Source: an uncultured Christensenella sp.
Lineage (GTDB): Bacteria > Bacillota > Clostridia > Christensenellales > UBA1242
NCBI GenBank assembly: GCA_949295755.1
Contig: CASFMG010000057.1
Coordinates: 1 to 7,444, forward strand
DNA: 7,444 nucleotides
Direction of reading: 5' to 3'
Part shown: positions 5,601-7,444 of the stretch, piece by piece
How positions within the stretch are numbered: position 1 is the first letter of the stretch
How the letters are laid out: each line of letters starts with the position of its first letter
Position numbers and translations under genes: made by a program
The notes under the pieces: generated by a model
What the model saw: only the letters and a program-made list of their open reading frames with translations
What the model was told of the DNA's origin: nothing
The model's database searches: none

Positions 5601-7444
5601 AAACAAAATGACATAGATGAACCACAATTTGAAGTTAATAACAATGTTATAAATATAAATGCCGGTGGTGCAATAATAGGTTTTGATTTGCAATACAAAA
5701 ACGAATATAAAGACTGTACATATAAAATTTTTGATAATGACGGAACTCAAATTCAAGATTTTACAACCATTCAAGATCAAGTGTATACTTTAAAAGTATA
5801 TTTGAACAATGATGAAATATATTCAATGCAAATCAATGTAAAATATCAATTTTATAATTTAATTGAAAATATGCAATACTTAGGCGATGCAAATGTTGCT
5901 TCTTTAATAACGAAAAATAATGTTTTAAATGTTCCAAATTTATCTGACACTGAATATTATACAAATCAAACTATGACATTTAATGGCGCTAGTTTTATAA
6001 CTTTAATTAAAGGTCAACAAACGATTGAAGTGGTTTATACTTTTGTTGCTAACCAAAAGACATATAATTATACATTTAATATGTTAATTGAGTATGTTCC
6101 ACAAGAGCAAAATCCGACAAATTATGTTTCAAATATCACAATAAATTATTTAGATAAATGGGACAATAATTATAAAGTTAGTTTTAATCAAGACTTGTTG
6201 ATGTCGAATGGCAGTTATGATTTATCTAGTATGGCTTTTGTTGATATTAATGATATTTTTATCGATACTTATTATGCAGTTGTTTCAAAAGAAATAAAAT
6301 TTTCCGAAGATAAAACAGTGTGCTGGCTAGAATATGTGCTTTTGATTGATGAGCAAAATACAACATTTAAGGCTTATATAAACACTTATGGAACAATAAC
6401 CAACAATGTCGGTGCACAGTTGATATTTTCCGACGCAAAAACAGAACTAGATATAACAAATTTAATTGTTAATGATAGTTATACAATTGAAAAAGTTAAT
6501 GTTTTTGGCGATATAACTATAATTTTAGAAGATGAAAATGCAAGAATTAAATATTTCTATAATGGCGACAAAATTAGTAGAGATGATTTTGAATTAAACG
6601 CTACTGGAACATACACAATAAAAATTATTTCTTCAGATAATACAACAACAAAAATAGTTAACTTTGTTGTGGAACAATATGAAAATTTGATGTTTGAAGT
6701 TTTTTATAACGATAAGCGACTTTATCTTGAATATTCAAATAGTGGGCTAAAAGGTAATATGAAAATGGACTATGACGCACTAACAGGTCCTTACTTTTTA
6801 GGCTATTTTGGAAAAAGCGAATTAAGTGGAACGCAAGTATCTATTTCGGGTAATACGGCATATGAAGAAATGTTATATTATTCTGACAAACAAACACCTA
6901 TAACAAACATTAACAATCTCGTTTTAGATTTAATGATAGATTTAGATGGTTCAATAACTAAAGTTGTAGGTGCAAAGTATGTGATGTTATATGCAAAGAT
7001 TGAAAATTTGTATTATGCCGTTTACTTTATATTTGATAATTCTCCACCTTATCCAATGACCTTTGTTTTTGATAGCGACAATAACGACGAAATAGATGAA
7101 ACTGATACTCAAATAAGGTTAAAAGTAAATTTAAAAGAAATAGGAACAGGAATTTTGGATTTAGGTGACTTTAATAAAGGAGAAATCGGACCTAGTATTG
7201 AAGTAACAAGGGAAGAACTGGGTATGAGTGAAACGGATACATCGGTTAATGCAACTATAAAATGGTTATCAACTTCACAAGATTATAGTTACTTCTATTT
7301 TACTGACAAACCAGAAGGTAGTGAAATGCCAAACTTAATAGGACCAAATGAAGACAATTTAACTTCAAATGTTGTTCTAAATTTTAAAGATGATGGCAGT
7401 GGGAAATTAGTTGCAACAATTTATGTTTGTTCAGAAGGTACTAC
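2637..7444 (+). CDS. Giant MBG-repeat surface lipoprotein, 3' partial, with one in-frame UGA
   Basis: The frame from ATG 2637 runs to the window edge, 1,602 codons, broken only by UGA at codon 200. Residues 1-24 form a lipoprotein signal peptide (MKKK, a hydrophobic core, then lipobox L-T-A-C25), so the mature protein should be lipid-anchored at Cys25 on the outer face of the membrane. Residues 26-118 are a beta-rich N-terminal domain. Residues 119-617 are six MBG-like repeats. The remaining roughly 980 residues are Asn/Thr/Tyr-rich, probably Ig- or adhesin-like domains, with an EF-hand-like loop at 1479-1490. A surface adhesion or matrix role is inferred from architecture. AGGGGGAA (2627-2634), two bases before ATG, sets the start; that spacing is short. 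Under the standard code the product stops at 199 residues. The next in-frame ATG, 3261, has no ribosome site, so the rest is not a separate gene. It may be a new pseudogene, a readthrough gene or a sequence error. Confidence 0.85.
2991..4487 (+). repeat. Six tandem MBG-like protein repeats
   Basis: Units begin at 2991, 3234, 3471, 3714, 3993 and 4254 and are 81, 79, 81, 93, 87 and 78 codons long. Each opens with a W-x-I-x-K-A-like strand (L-V-V-N-K-G, UGA-Q-I-E-K-A, W-T-I-N-K-A, W-I-I-D-K-A, W-T-I-N-K-A, F-K-I-Y-S-A). It then has a T-Y-N-G-like turn and an N-A-G-T-Y-like motif (NAGQY, NAGTY, NAGTY, DTGEY, NAGTY, EIGSY). Most then carry D-x-x-N-Y/F near the end. This is the pattern of MBG-type domains in bacterial surface proteins. 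Unit 5 differs: W-T-Y-G-E-D-P-K-T-P near its start marks another MBG subtype. A final W-Q-I at 4488 opens the next, non-MBG segment. The repeats are diverged at the DNA level, so they are old domain duplications and not a recombining array. Confidence 0.75.
3234..3236 (+). other. In-frame UGA at a conserved Trp position
   Basis: Codon 200 of the lipoprotein is UGA, directly followed by CAA-ATT-GAA-AAA-GCA (Q-I-E-K-A). The equivalent first position of units 3, 4 and 5 and of the segment at 4488 is Trp, always UGG. The repeat continues in the same frame on both sides. A one-base change from UGG explains it exactly. The base after the stop is C; UGA-C is known in E. coli as a weak termination context. 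Confidence 0.85.
4797..5114 (+). repeat. Pair of diverged repeats in the C-terminal region
   Basis: Two stretches of the lipoprotein share a pattern. One, from 4797, has V-I-V-E-N-T-E-M-T-F-E-E-F followed by K-Y-G-D-K-L-S-I-I-F. The other, from 5019, has N-I-Q-I-D-G-Q-S-I-T-Y-E-E-F followed by Q-Y-K-S-V-L-T-F. They begin 222 bases apart (74 codons). Similar I-T-L-N-G and I-Y-I-N-S strand openings occur near 4518 and 5298. This suggests a second, strongly diverged beta-domain repeat family after the MBG units. Confidence 0.35.
7071..7106 (+). other. EF-hand-like calcium-binding loop in the lipoprotein
   Basis: Residues 1479-1490 read D-S-D-N-N-D-E-I-D-E-T-D. Acidic or Asn side chains stand at loop positions 1, 3, 5, 9 and 12, with Ile at position 8, as in EF-hand and dockerin loops. 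Position 6, usually Gly, is Asp. Calcium binding that stiffens the surface protein is inferred. Only one loop is seen. Confidence 0.35.

Noticed and set aside
5415..5780. Minus-strand ORFs of up to 121 residues opposite the lipoprotein
   Set aside because: Their Ile/Tyr/Cys-rich sequences are what the reverse of AT-rich Asn/Ile codons produces; the + strand frame is continuous through this region.
3261..7444. A separate gene starting at ATG 3261 after the UGA
   Set aside because: No ribosome site precedes 3261, it would start inside an MBG repeat, and it would lack any signal peptide, which does not fit an extracellular repeat protein.

Overview
The window is very AT-rich, with UAA ending all four complete genes, strong AGGAG-type Shine-Dalgarno sites and TTGACN/TATAAT-like promoters. 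This points to a low-GC Firmicute-type bacterium, plausibly an uncultured gut Clostridia or Bacilli lineage; the lineage is inference. Tryptophan is written UGG throughout the recognised genes, so a standard code (table 11) is the working assumption. I see no rRNA, tRNA, CRISPR array, insertion sequence, integrase or attachment site.

Layout, all genes on the + strand. (1) 1-350: a small hydrophilic protein of unknown function, possibly the 3' end of a longer gene, then a doubtful 24-codon ORF. (2) 377-1717: a promoter followed by a tightly spaced two-gene unit, a Nudix hydrolase (423-944) and a multi-pass YwaF/TMEM164-like membrane protein (962-1717). (3) 1808-2125: a 105-residue soluble protein of a small uncharacterised family. 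(4) 2126-2636: about 500 bases without a sizeable gene. It holds a possible very short transcription unit (TTGACA at 2170, a 7-codon ORF, a hairpin terminator at 2254-2281), a featureless AT-rich stretch, and a good promoter at 2552-2579. (5) 2637 to the window end: a very large surface lipoprotein running off the 3' edge. It has a lipoprotein signal peptide, an N-terminal domain, six tandem MBG-like beta-rich repeats (2991-4487), then about 980 further residues of probable Ig/adhesin-like beta domains with one EF-hand-like loop.

The most notable observation is one in-frame UGA at 3234-3236 (codon 200 of the lipoprotein). The frame stays open for another 1,400 codons, and the repeat pattern continues across the UGA without a shift. 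The UGA falls on the repeat-boundary position where the neighbouring units carry UGG-encoded Trp (W-x-I-x-K-A motif). It is therefore best read as a single G-to-A change in, or recoding of, a conserved Trp codon. Because every other Trp codon I read (25) is UGG, genome-wide UGA=Trp is unlikely. A fresh nonsense mutation, a readthrough stop (context UGA-C is weak) or a sequence error are the live explanations.

The genes do not form an obvious pathway. The Nudix and YwaF-like genes are probably co-transcribed; the lipoprotein has its own promoter and is a cell-surface, probably adhesive, protein.
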